Both the position numbers and the translations under genes were made by a program. From Pezizomycotina sp. ARF18 (lineage: Eukaryota > Ascomycota), in assembly GCA_002224055.1 (NCBI GenBank), contig AZLU01000077.1, positions 109,451 through 173,450 of the forward strand: a DNA stretch of 64,000 nucleotides, given 5' to 3'. Numbering within the stretch: the stretch's first letter is position 1; the number at the start of each line of letters is the position of its first letter. Below are positions 42,572 to 54,787 of the stretch, in pieces. Below the pieces are notes generated by a model that was given only the letters and a program-made list of their open reading frames with translations, searched no databases and was not told the DNA's origin.

Positions 42572-42661
42572 CCAATCGGCATTTAAAAGCTTGTCCTTCT
42601 GCCAATCGGCAGTTAAATCTCGTTAAACCTGAAAGACATTATCAACCAATCGGCAGTTAAA
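42572..42661. repeat. Three copies of a 16-bp CCAAT repeat
   Basis: CCAATCGGCA(T/G)TTAAA occurs at 42572-42587, 42602-42617 and 42646-42661, all in the same orientation, with starts 30 and 44 bases apart. The CCAAT core is the site of the fungal HAP/CBC factor. No gene start lies close by, so a regulatory role is only a suggestion. Confidence 0.8.
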
Positions 42662-43199
42662 ATGGAGTGTCACATATACTTAAGGCATCCAGGGAAGATG
42701 CTAGCAGCTTAAGCCTAAGCGAAATATCCACATCGTCAGTAATATGAAAGGCATTACATTTGCAAAAACCACAATTGGCTTCTTACCCTCCACATATATA
42801 TATGTCTTAGTAATAGTAAGATATCGGGCTTACTAGAAGGCGGGTTTGAATTTCAACCGGGGCAACGCATCCACCTCAGGCCACCAGATTACAATTTATA
42901 GGCATTAAAAGTCAATCTAAAGCTCAGTTAGATAGCATCCCTTGTTATACGTATACTTTAGAGAACTTTGACCTAAAAAGCCTGTTAGGTTGTACCTGTT
43001 GGGTCGTAGAGGCATCCGATCAGTAATCTGTAACCCATCACCTTCGTTAAACTTTCCTAAGGGGGTACGAATACAAAACATTATATCAAGTGTGGTCTAT
43101 GCCGATCGCCCCACAATAATATAAACGTAAACAAACAACGCTACCATCACTATCTAACAACGGCGAACTAGCCGAATTAAAGCAATACCCCCCCTTGAT

Positions 43200-43900
43200 G
43201 CTAGCTAACTACCCCCGATAAACGAAAATTTTTATAAGTTTTGTTTGACCTTTAACGTATTTCGCCAATAATCAAATAAATACTCAAGCTATTATAAAAC
43301 TTTATATGTAAAAATTGTTGAAACTGCAAAGCGGAGCACTTTCGTCTATAAATTATTATTATAGCGTTAATATTGGCTGAGATATTCTCGTTTTTTTTTT
43401 TTAAAAAAAAAAAAAAACATTATTATTGATTAATTATAAGTCAAAAATTTTGACTCAAAATTAATAATTTATAGATAAATTTAACTTAGTTATAAATAAC
43501 TCAACAAATTTCAATAATATAAAAATAAGATATATATAAAAGCTGTGTAAAATAAAGCGCTGAGCACGATGGGTTTAAATTTTTATTATAGTATAAAACT
43601 CGTCGAGTTATTCACGATTTTTATACTCGTCGACGTAAAAATTTGAGAATTAGTCGAAAATTCCTATCGATAATTAGCGGAAGGGATTAACAGTGAGAAT
43701 TTTTTAGTTTTATTGACACAACAAGTAATTAAACAGACCCACACTTATATAATACTTTTATCTACTTTTGGCCACTATACAATCTGTAATATTCATTCTT
43801 ATAACGATTGTTATTAATATTAATTATTCTCATTTGAGACACTGTATAAGCGGCTTTGAGTTGATTAAAAATCCCTAAAACTTAGTATTTAGAAAACGAG
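43200..43900. repeat. AT-rich block with nested inverted repeats
   Basis: Composition shifts strongly to A/T. A T12-A15 junction lies at 43391-43417. A 17-base palindrome, AGTCAAAA-A-TTTTGACT, lies at 43439-43455. AAATTTTTA/TAAAAATTT arms flank 43577-43644 and enclose two copies of ACTCGTCGA. This may be an old repeat degraded by point mutation. Confidence 0.5.
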
Positions 43901-43999
43901 ACGAATATTACTATTGGTTATAGCGTATACGTTCGGGTCTATTACGCAGCTCTAATTACGCTTTTTCCTCCGTTTTTTTTTCGTGGGAAGGGGTGGGGT

Positions 44000-44016
44000 G
44001 GGGGGGGGGGGGGGGG
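44000..44016 (+). repeat. Poly(G) tract, 17 bases
   Basis: An unbroken G run is preceded by GGGGTGGGGT, giving a strong G-quadruplex-forming pattern. It is the only long G/C homopolymer in the window. Confidence 0.9.
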
Positions 44017-46244
44017 TTCATACGGTCAAGAGACGTTTCTGCATGCTACGTAGGATCGCAATACAGTAGCCATTGAGAACGATATATTATTAATTAGACA
44101 AAGGAGATTAGAATATAAAACCGGCTGCAGAACGAGCAGTATATTGGCGTACCGATTTCTCGAGTTCTTTCATTGCAACTACGATCCTGAGGGCGTCCGT
44201 TTATTCGTCCATTGCCCCTCTTTGTGCAATAGACGACTTCGGGCCAGATCACGGGATCAGCGAGATTGGTGATTATTTCGATAAATAAGTATCGAAAAAA
44301 AGAAAGAAGGAAGAATACAACTTCTGCAAAGATGCGCGGAGTAATAAAATTTACTTTCTCCATTTTCTAGTCCAGTCTCTAGAATATAAAGTCATCTTAG
44401 ATACCCAGCCCCAAAACTAGTCCCCTAGTTAAGTTGATCCTACGCTACTATATGTTAATCCTAATTAATTAAAGAGTGTTTAGTAAGGTTTCCTCGTACT
44501 AAATAGTTTAAATCTACATAAAGTTTCTTCCTACAAAAGCCTTTATCACAGATCCATGACCTGCACGTCTTCTTAGTACCGATGATATCGATTCCGGTAG
44601 TTTTAATGTAGCGGCTCCCATAATAACCACACAATAAGCATCAAGCTGGGAGCTAGTAGAGATTTTAAAGGTTAGATCTGAGGAGGAGAGATGTTTTGAG
44701 GCATGGTCTTTGAAAAAGTACAGAAATTAACCTTAAGGTGTATACAAGGTATAAGATTACCCACACTGATATAAATCTACATGACAAGCTAATGAGATCG
44801 AACAAAGTTGAAGTTCTCTCACTTTTTAACCCAATTATAACTGCGAAAGGTTAGATTCATTCTAAATACTGGAATTAGTCTAATAAATTTATCTTTTATT
44901 TCAGCTAGCATATTTTTGCCAGGTAATACTAAAATAAGTACTAGTAGTCCGTGACTGCTTATTTCAGAACTTGGAGTAAATTCCGCAATATTTTGATTTT
45001 AGCTACTTAAGTAACAAAATTGAAAAAATTGAAAAAAATTGAAAAATTGCGCTGGCCACTGTCAAAGTTCTGTAACTTTAAATATCCTCATTATTATTAA
45101 TTACTTAAGTGGTTAATAACTTGCCAATATTTGCAGACATAAGGGCGGTAGCTTCTTTGGCCGACGTATATCGGGACTAGAGCCGCTGATGCGCTTCGGG
45201 GCAAATAAATTTACAGGCGCAATGAAGGGCCACAAGACTGGAACTAGTACCATCGCACCCAAGGATCCTTCTATCCTCTTATTGCATTAACCGAATAAAG
45301 AAAAGAAAGAGAGAAAGAATTGAAGGCCATTACAACGTCGGCGCTATAGAGACTACAAGAACCGCAGCGAGACGCACTACAAACTTCCTGGCATGGCACC
45401 GCCGGCCGCTCTCAGCGCGTTTCCATTTCCAAATTGCTAAATTCTGTCCGCCGCCATCACTGCCGCTTCAAAAGCAACGCCCCGAGCTCTGGTGAGGTCA
45501 AATGCAGAAAGGAGTTCTTTAAAACGCGTTGGTATCTGCCTAATCAAAAAAAAATTAAGGTTCTTACAAAATTTGTCAATTTATCTAAAGCCATAAAGAC
45601 AGAAGCGCCGGATCTAAAGAAAAATAGCGTAGTTCTTACCACTGAGCCGATTGGCAAAGCAGACTTTACAAGAGGACATGTCGGGAAGGTCGAAGAATTT
45701 CCGTACGAATGCAGGCGCAACACAGGTTTGACGACCTAACAGCGGCATCCCTCTTATCTGAAATAGAGTAACGCTGGCGCTAATTTAACGGCTTATAGTA
45801 GCCTTATTGAATCTTTCTTCCCGCATATATATATATATATATATACGAATGAGTATATATTTCCGCTCCCAGATGAGCATGTCCTGCGCCTGTTACAATT
45901 GCGCCAATTAAAATTTGCCGTCAATGCACGCTCATATGGGTCGTATGACACGCCTGGAGTTTTTATATGAGGGCTCATCTCCGAATCATGTGGTGAAAGC
46001 AGTAAATTGGTTGATCTTCTCTGTACCAAAGCCGCTTGCAGGAGTCTGATGTATATGAAGCTACATTTATACTATGCCTAAAAATATCGCGCGTGGGAAA
46101 CATTTTTGTTGGTAAAATTCTTTCTCGAGTATCTCTAGTAACATAAGCTCACCTCAACTATTGCGTCTTTGCCGACTCTGGCTTCCATTTAATTGGGAAA
46201 AGAACCATTTAGCTAACAGATAGGGAATACCTATCTTTACTTAG

Positions 46245-47184
46245 GAAAAATGGGACGGGACAGAAGCGGGGAGTTTGAATTATTTGAGAGGAGGAAAGAG
46301 CTTGCGGAATCGTGGCAGCAGCTATGAGTTTCCCAGAGAATGGTAATTTCGAGACATTGATAGGTCAAGCAGTTTTTGATCGCTAAAAATCTGCTAAAAA
46401 AAAAAAGGATTACGATCAAGAACCCCATCCAAGTGCGAGTTATAAGGACATGAGGGCACCGGACGAACCAGTCTTTGAGAAACCTTATGCCATTTATAGG
46501 GTATATTACGACGGCCCTTCCGAGCAGTGGTGGGAAAACACTGTCTACTTTTCCTTCTACTACATCCACCATGGTGGCTACACCCACCCTTGCGGCTCGG
46601 ATAATGAGCCGTGGACTTGGTATTCTCAAAAAGCTATCCTCGATGGAGTCAGCCAGAGACATTCTATCGCCATCTATACGAAGACAGATACGACTTTAGC
46701 ATGAAAGAATATGGCCTCGACGGCCACGTGATTTACTTATACAACCTATCATTTGCTCTTGCAGGCGAAGAAATGGCAAGAACAGGCCAGCTACGGTGCT
46801 GCTGTATCGAAAAGGGGAAAATAAGTCGTGGCTCAACGCAAGGTTGCCCGCTTGGGATTGATGCAATTACAAGATGATGTTTGAAGCTATGGGGCGGGAT
46901 TTTTCGTATTTCGAAGATGGGTGGGAGATGATCACCCGATGAGGTGAGACTTCCCCAATTCCATCGCTCCCGCTCGAGTTTTTCAGCTGGAACTAATACC
47001 ACCCCAGAATCCTTTAGATTTACGCCAACAGATGCTAGAGGCTCTATTACAGCTGAAGAAGAACTTTGAGTTAAGCGACGAGCAAGCCCAAGCGGAGGCG
47101 GAAGAAACGATAGAGGAAATCAAAGCTTTGTTTGATGAAGGTAAAGGATCCAGGGGCTTTAGGAATGAGTGGGATTGTAATTAA
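46245..47184 (+). pseudogene. Unrecognised family, paralogue B (broken)
   Basis: This is the second copy of the family at 38315-39429. An exon begins after an AG at 46244 with EKWDGTEAGS, then shifts frame to ELFERRKELAESWQQL, where a TGA stands in frame. A donor at 46343 ends this exon. The next exon gives YKDMRAPDEPVFEKPYAIYR, YYDGPSEQWWENTVYFSFYY and HGGYTHPCG, each closely matching copy A. A slip near 46660 leads to YRHLYEDRYDFSMKEYGLDG. The C-terminal coiled coil (LDLRQQMLEALLQLKKNF) ends at a TAA at 47182-47184. No counterpart of exon 1 is visible upstream. The missing first exon and the nonsense codon suggest a dead duplicate. Copy A seems the functional one. Confidence 0.7.
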
Positions 47185-48213
47185 TCTGAAAGACGAAATG
47201 TATCATAACACCCTAGACATTGACTGCTTAGAAATCGATATACGCACCTCAATTACTAGCCGTACTTCTATGAGATCCTTACCCTTTTCGTTTCTCTCCA
47301 CCCCTCTTCGGTATTTCTTTCCTCACAAACGGGAAAAGCCACAAAGGTTCAGCTAGTTTTCTTAGGGTTGGGTTTGTTTGGCTGGTCTCTACCATACCCG
47401 AACATTAGTGTTCAATTGATACCCGGATTTTCCGTGTATATGCCTAGTTTACCGGGCATGCATAGCTTCACGTCCATTAAGGGCCATACTTAAGAATTGT
47501 GCACTTGAGCCTACGAATTTCAGCATTTATTAACAGGGTATTTTTTACTTTGTAACTCGAGTTCCAGACCGTGCTTTTATTTTTAATATATATATATTAG
47601 TCGCCCTCCCTATATGGAGAGTATCCATCACAATGAAGGTGATTTATATGCGTATGCAAGAATGGCAGCTTCTCATCTTTGGCTCGTGTTTTAAAAATTC
47701 ATTTCTCTAGCTTTTCTTTATGAATGACCCTAAAGAAAGCGTGGTCAATGTTAACATATGCTACTGTTTAGATATTATCATCACGTAATGATCTTCTTAT
47801 TTAGCTCCATGAGCTCCCAACAATACCTTTGCCATCAAGTCTTGCGTATTTTAACGATGAAACTACCGAATTTCAAGGCTCCAGAAGATGAAAGGAGCGA
47901 TCAAACCTGGATTCATCAAATGGCCCAAAATACCTGAAGATCCAGAAAACAAAACCACAGCCAAGAAAAGATCTTCAACAAGTAACAAGTAGGAAAAAAA
48001 TAAAATAAAATCAATAACAACGTTCCAAATCAAAAAGAGGCAATTCTAGCCCTCAAGAGAACCATGGACTCGATCATGGCAGCCTGCAGTTCCCATTGGT
48101 TAAAAAAAAATGCCCACCGCGCGGCGTCGCAATTCGAAAGCAAAAGCGTTTTAATTGATTAGAAGGCCCGCAAAGTTAAAATCCTCAACAAGGATCGAGG
48201 TTCCCATGTAAGT
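47185..48213. other. Intergenic region or upstream exons of the membrane gene
   Basis: I recognise no family. The frame of the following membrane protein can be extended upstream to about 48165 with no clear start, so exons may be hidden here. An (AT)-rich tract lies near 47585-47600. Confidence 0.4.
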
Positions 48214-48747
48214 ATGCAGGAATCGCCCAATGTCGTGGCAAGGCTTACAGGATACGAGACACGAGGCTCGCACGGCATGTTCCAGAGCTTGAAAAAGGAA
48301 CCAGCGCTCGCCCTACAGGCTATCTTCACTTCCATCGCCGGCGTTGCATACTACGAGCGCATGTCGCAGTACACAAAGGTTGAACCGGTAAGCCAGGTCT
48401 TCTTCCTGACCATGGATTCACCCGGCGGTCCCTTTGATACAAGGAGGACGGCCGTGGCCAAGGCATTCGTGGCGGTAGTTGTGGTGCTAATAATTCACCT
48501 GATACTTATCGCCGTCGTCGTGTTCGCGTTCCTCCGCCATTCAAGTATGTCGAGGATTGGAGATGGCTGGCAGGCATTCGCTCAGTTCAGCTTGTCGAAT
48601 GAGTGCAAGCCGATCATGGAAGCTGCCGCCGTCCACGGTGCCGACCGGAGAGGTGCTGCCGCCGGTGTGCTTAAAAGGCAAGATCTAAAGAACGTCCGGG
48701 TCCGTGCGGCTCTACACGGTGACGTTGTGAAGATCGAGAGAGAATGA
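48214..48747 (+). CDS. C-terminal part of a fungal membrane protein
   Basis: This is a 177-codon open frame ending in TGA at 48745-48747. It contains LALQAIFTSIAGVAYYERM, then FLTMDSPGGPFDTRR, a strong membrane segment FVAVVVVLIIHLILIAVVVF (about residues 89-108) and a charged tail. The arrangement resembles the C-terminal end of large uncharacterised integral membrane proteins common in filamentous fungi, in which a last transmembrane helix is followed by WQA(F/V)AQ. The upstream part is missing or scattered in broken exons, so this may be a truncated gene. Function is unknown. Confidence 0.5.
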   Translation: MQESPNVVARLTGYETRGSHGMFQSLKKEPALALQAIFTSIAGVAYYERMSQYTKVEPVSQVFFLTMDSPGGPFDTRRTAVAKAFVAVVVVLIIHLILIAVVVFAFLRHSSMSRIGDGWQAFAQFSLSNECKPIMEAAAVHGADRRGAAAGVLKRQDLKNVRVRAALHGDVVKIERE

Positions 48748-49791
48748 GGATGGGGAGGTGCGAGCGCGCTAAAATGGAGCTTTCGTCTTGTGTGCAACTA
48801 AGCTATCCTTTTTTTTTTTTTCTTCATTCACATTCTCCGAGCAAATAGCTCTAGCAAAGCTCATAATGATATATATATAATAGCGATTTTATGTCAAAAG
48901 CAGGAATATTTATGTTAATAATAGTAATTTCATGCCTTTATTTGCTACGATTTACAGTCAAAGTGTATCGAAATGTCATACCTGAGGGGAATTTTGCATG
49001 ATACTTTCACTTCTACCACGCGTTTGTACACTCCTCCTACCTGCAGCCCATTTAGTATCGTATAGCCTTACATGTTGCCTAACTTAGCTTGTATATCTTT
49101 AAGTAGCTATCAATTCTAATGCTTCGGTACTTTTATTTCATCTTCTCGCAGATCTGTGTTCGTTCTATATCAAGGCTAAAGATCGTAGCAAGGGCGTCTG
49201 GATACTTAATGTTACACGAATGATAAACATTGTTTCAGGTTTGCAGACGTTCCATTTTCCCAGCCGTAAAATCTCATGTGTATCCAAGAACAAGACGATA
49301 ATCCATTTTTCGTGCAAAAATGGGCCTATAAGTTATACACCTTGATCACCCAAGTTTGATATCAGCCCTATATACCAGTAGTTTTGCCCTTTAGTACGCT
49401 CCGTGCAAGTCTATCTTTTGACACAAGTTAAGTGATACCAAGGAATTGCTAGTATTGTTGCGTTCTAGCACGGTTGAATTTGGGCGGCTAATTTTCCTCT
49501 TACAGTGCGAACTCGAATAGCCATTAGAGGCTATGCATGTACGATGCGAAGCCACGCCACGGACAGATACGTGGAAATTCGTTTACAATAAGTCCTGAAA
49601 TCCTCAGCCTTGTGGAATTCTAGCTGGGTATATGATAACCTGCATCCCCATGAGCATCAATGGATGGTTTTTTATGATGGTTCAATCTCCATTTTCTAGG
49701 GATTTTACAAGTTTTGTAGACGAAATCTAGTCGGAGCCGAAAATAAGATTGTTTTAAGAGTATTAGAGGGACAGAGGAGAAAAAAAGAGAG
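48748..49791. other. Intergenic region before the NLR-like gene
   Basis: No gene is seen. A T run near 48810-48821 and AT-rich DNA probably form the 3' end of the membrane gene. The rest may hold the promoter of the next gene. Confidence 0.45.
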
Positions 49792-52700
49792 ATGGCTAGT
49801 CAACCCACTACAATGGTAGGAAATGATGTCTGGAAGGCAGCAGTAAATCGGTACCTTGAGAACGAGTCCATTACGCCAGAAGAAGAGCAGGTTCTACGTA
49901 CCTCGTCCGCAGATAGCGTTCTTGTCCTGGCACAAGATCTAAATAACCGCTACGAAGTAAGCCGCGGTAATAAGCTCCTGTCAAAGCTCTTGAATTTCGT
50001 AGACGGATTAAAAGGGTATTCTTAGGCGATTGATGTAATTGCGAATGTGAGATCCACGCCCATGGCCTTAATCTGGGGTTTAATGAGAATGATTCTACAA
50101 GTAATTATAAGTCACTTACAATACTTGTCCAAAAAAAAAAAGACTTGAGTAAACAGATGAGTATACATAACAATAATAGGTATTGTGGCAATATGGTGAA
50201 TATGTCGAGGAAATTGTCCAGATGTTCCAGCAGATTGGCGACCTACTACCGAGATACGAAGTATATCTATCGCTATTCCCGACAAGGATCGTCCTAAGGA
50301 ACGCTTTAGAACAGGCCTACGGCGACATTATCGGATTTTTCTTCAAATAATGAGGCTTTTCCGGTCACCGGGGAGCAGCAATAAAAAATTATTGAGCTCA
50401 TTTAAAATAGCATCTAAAATGGTCACAAAAGCATCATGGAAACCTTTCAAGCGCGACTTCGATGGTGTTTTGGAAAAATTTAGAACCCATAGAAAGACAA
50501 TCGAGGAAGAAGCACTTGTATCTGATATGGTGGAGAACGGTAAAGCTAGAAAGTTAGCGAAGACTCATCACCACGGTATGGAGTTCGCCACATCCTGTCC
50601 ACATAATACATATGATCTTCATGAAGTTAGGTTTCGGCTAACACAGCTTGTGACAGAACAACGAGACGAGAATACAAAGGCTGCAAACTTTAGAAGTGAA
50701 ACAAAAACATTCCAAGAGTTCGCGACGAGTGAATTCCAGCGTAGGTATCCCAATAGAGCCATCCCGAAGACAGTATTATGAGAAGCTAACAGAGAGTAGT
50801 TCAACAAAGCGAACGTACCGTTGCCGGAAACTATCGCCTTCCATCCGATAATAACTATCGCTCAGACCGAAAAGGTATAGATATATATATACATATATAT
50901 ACTTTTTTTGATGCAGTATACCTCAGATCAGGAAGAAAGTTGCTTGATTAACACTTAAATATAGCGCAGAATTTGGAAGGATTGCGGAACCACCTGCAAC
51001 CTGTAGATTTTAGACAATACCTCGACAAGGCGCTTTCGCTCCGCCACGCGAATACGTGCTCCTAGATCTTTGAAAACGAAACATTTATCTCGTGGACTCC
51101 AGAGTCTACTGCGCCATTATAGGTACACAGAATCCGTAAGTTCCTTTGCAGAAACGAAGCTCTCATTTTGTGTCATGGATGCTAGGCATAATCACGATCG
51201 AAGAGCTTTTCTCAGCCAAACTTTCATACCATTCTAGATATATATTCAGTTCGAATAGTAGCTAACTGCTTTTGTGTATAGCTGGGGCTGGAAAAACTGT
51301 CCTTGCGTCTGCGGCCATCGACCATTTTATCAAGGATAAAGAAAGCGATCTTGAAATATCCGTTTCTTACTTCTTCTGTACATTTCGGGACATCAAGACA
51401 TTACAACCTGAATCCGTAATATCGTCCATTCTGTGGCAACTGGCCGAACAATCAGATACAGCGGCTGAGAATATTTCAGCAGTATTTCGAAGCAATAAGA
51501 CCCTTGCTCTTAGTATCCTTCGGGGTTTACTCAAGGATGCATTGCGATGTTTTCAGAACAACTACATTTTAATCGATGGCTTCGATGAGTTGGAGAATGG
51601 CAGCGCAATAATTCGCAAATGATACAAGTATAGCGATCAACGTGTGGATAACGGGGCGGAACCATGTTGTTTACGAGGCCGCAGAATTTCTCAAATCCGG
51701 CTACATCACTGAAATAGATTCCACCGAGGTCAAAAGGGACATCAAATCCTACGTCGAGGAATTTGTCTTAGGCAAGTTAGGTCAACGTTTAAGGACAGAT
51801 ACTATTAGGAATGAGGTGGTGACGCGGCTAGTCGATCGATGCGACGGCATGTAAGCTTAACAGATCGCACATCCTCTACCTTATTTTCTGACTTATTCCA
51901 TATATCATGGCTAGGGATCACGAGCAGGCCTTGCCAACACACAAAAGACTGATTTATATACCAGGTTCCGATGGGTGCAATGTCAGATCGACGACTTAGC
52001 CAGAGCACGCACAGTCACTAAAATCCTTAAAACGCTCTCCGCCCTTCCCCTTAGCCTCAACTAGACATACGAGCAGATTTTTTCAAAGATTACCCATCCT
52101 CGAGACCGCGAACTTGCCCGAAGGATTCTCTTATGGCTTGTCTACTCCGTTCGACCACTCTCGCTGAGTGAACTCGCCGAAGCGGTCATTGTCGAAGACG
52201 GGTCCAGAAGCCTGAACTTTAAGGAACGGTTACTTGATCCTGCTGACATTACGGAGATTTGTGGGGATCTCGTTACTTGCTCGAAAGTTCCGATTCTTAC
52301 TATACTTTTCGAGGAGAGCGACGCTCCAGATCCAAAGGAAACTGTTGAACATATCTCTCTCGCACATTTTTCTGTCAAAGAATATCTCCTCTCCGATGTA
52401 TCTCAAAAAGCGCCAGAAGGACAATATTTTGCTTTGTGCGACTACCAAAGCCATAGCGAAATAAGCTCGATATGTTTGACATATCTAATTTTCGAGGACT
52501 TTGCAGACCGATGTGAAGAATGGGAAGAATTATCGTTTCAGCATCACCATGTTTGGCCCAGCTTTATTCAACCCCCATCGAACGGTTCCTCGACGAAGAA
52601 AATTACCCACTATATTATTATGCTTCAGTAGCCTGGCCGTTGCACGCAAAATTCGTTTACGCTGCTAGAAGATATAAAAAAAACTATCCGAGACTACGTA

Positions 52701-53960
52701 AGTCGAACCCAGCGTGGTTTCCAAAATTCTAACCTTCTTTAACACTATTAATTCAAAATACTCATACTTAGCCCACTGTCTTCGGTACCCCCTTATTAAA
52801 CGCCGCCGCCCAGACCGTTTCAGGGTATTATTCATGAAGGAAGACCATTTCTTCTTCCATTTATAGAATTATACAGCACCGATCATGCTATGAAGGAGGC
52901 TGACAAGCTTCAATGGTCTCAAGACGATTTGTTTTTCGATAGGGTAGCTGTATGTTACGCTGCCTTCTATGGCCTAGAAGGTATTTTAGTTGAACTTGTC
53001 AAACGAGGTATAGACGTTAATTCTCAATATTTTAATTCTTCCACTGTCACTCATACGTCTTTAACGTCTGCCGCGGTTGGTGACAATGTTCGACTCATTA
53101 AAACCCTCCTCTCTCTTGGCGCGGAGCCAGATTCCATGCCTGATGAGATATCCTGCGGAACGCAAACGGCCCTGCATATCGGCATATCGCGACGGACCGG
53201 GGCCATCTTCAAATCCCCGAAATTCTGATAGATTGGTTCAACGGGAAACCGACGGAGAGAAAGTATAAATTTGTTAATAGGGATGCAGACAATCGGTTTT
53301 TAAATGGAGCTGCGCTTAACATTGCTGTAGTCAGAGATAAATTAGCCATTGTTGAACTACTACTCCAACATGGGCCAACCTAACTATCAAGTGTCGCGGT
53401 ATTGGTGACGAGTACCGAACTCCCTTGGGCCAAGCTTGGAGGAGAAAAAGTATCAAACCAGCACTCCGGCTACGGCAGGCAGAAACCGAACAAGGTGTTG
53501 CCGACACCACGGGAGCATCCGATCTTCACGGGCGGTATTTCTTAATGATTTGGAACGGGCACGTCAACTTCTCGAAGATGGTTGTGATCCCTCTGTCACG
53601 AATAAGTTTGACGAAAGCGCATTTTACATTGCAATTTGTATTCAAAACGATCCAATGGTAGTGCTACTGCTACCTTACATGGATCAAGTCCATATAACGC
53701 AAGAGCTCAAGATGTTCAAATGGTACCTCTATCGTCGATTCCAGGAGGAGCCTTCTGGATCCGCGAAAAGGTTCCTAACCCTCCTTGAAGACGGTGGTGT
53801 GAAAAACAACACAATCGAGGAGCTAAAATTAGAACGTACCTGGTTAAGACAGGCGTGGACGTTACTTAGCGCGGAAAAACTAGGTGAAAATGATATCTAT
53901 AGTTATACGTCTAAAGGCACAAATCGTTACCAACGTATAGCGTACAAAGTTAATATATAG
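49792..53960 (+). pseudogene. NACHT-ankyrin NLR-like gene, decayed
   Basis: Fungal NLR-like proteins sense non-self and can trigger incompatibility or defence. The N-terminal part (49792-50100) has the usual start of fungal NACHT proteins, EEEQVLRTSSADSVLVLAQDL and GLKGYS, then AIDVIANV after an in-frame TAG (about 50023) where relatives have a charged residue. FQQIGDLLPRYEVYLSLFPT follows near 50220-50280. The P-loop AGAGKTVLAS is at about 51280-51310 after a TATAG acceptor, and a Walker B NYILIDGFDEL is at about 51560-51595. INVWITGRNHVV and a winged-helix-like part (LARRILLWLVYSVRPLSLSE, near 52110) come next, with another in-frame TAG near 52061. Ankyrin-like repeats occupy about 52950-53660 (VELVKRGIDVNSQ, TLLSLGAEPDS, QLLEDGCDPSVTNKFDE). 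The frame ends at 53960. Several frame changes and at least two nonsense codons argue for loss of function. Confidence 0.78.
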
Positions 53961-54787
53961 CGGGCGGTTTTCAGCAAAATAATTATAGAAAATAAGAATC
54001 AATTACGAAGAATAAAAATAGATTATAAAAATAAAAAATAAAAATAACAAAATTTAATTATAAAAATAAAAATAATAAAGATTTTAATGATAAAAATTAA
54101 AGGGTAGTGATTAAAGGGTAGTGATATATCAGCCCCCTTATATTTATACATATAAACACCACCCAGCCCTGGTCTCGTAAATGAACATTTCCTTAGCCGA
54201 AATCTAACTTCGAGATTGGGTCATTGTAACATTACGAAGTCTCGGTGGAGCGTCCACTAAGACTAAGCTTACGGGTCTTTGATAGTGTTTTCCATGAATC
54301 ACTACCAATACACAACTCCAAATTACATTAAACGAACTGCGCTTTATAAGTGATTCTGAACAACACACGCGGAATACACTCTTCCACTCTCAATCGCATT
54401 TCCACAGATCTGCTTTATATAATTTACTATTCGACTGGTTTTGTAATATTACACAATAATATACCTTCCCCCATCATTGAAAGCTTCCTTCCATTTCTCC
54501 CTTCCATATATCGTTTTTCTTATTTAGAATCCATAAAATAGCACAAGCATGAATAAAACACAGTTTGATAGTATAACAGCTTTAAGAAAAAGAGAAAGGT
54601 TATAATGCAACTAAAGGATAAGGGAAAACCAAACTAAACCAAACACAATACATAAAGGACCAAATAAAAAGTCACAGAAAATTGTTTTTATTATAAACAC
54701 ATTTCCACAGTACGATGATCCATTGACATACAACGTCCGATATAAAGCTAGAATGTATATATGGATATTTCGAGGGGAGAAAAAAGA
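53961..54787. other. Convergent intergenic region, AT-rich
   Basis: A-rich repeats of the form ATAAAAATAAA run over about 53990-54090. Two copies of ATTAAAGGGTAGTGAT lie at about 54095-54125. The block probably contains the 3' ends of the two converging genes. No other gene is seen. Confidence 0.55.

Larger units (their letters stand above)
41025..46244. other. Long intergenic region between the paralogues
   Basis: No conserved gene is recognised. It contains three copies of a 16-base CCAAT-bearing repeat (42572-42661), an AT-rich block with nested inverted repeats (about 43200-43900), and a G run at 44000-44016. It also has a tract of AAAATTG-type repeats near 45020-45050 and an (AT)n run near 45826-45845. 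A small hairpin with GGTATAATA/TATTATACC arms lies at about 42370-42395. Confidence 0.5.
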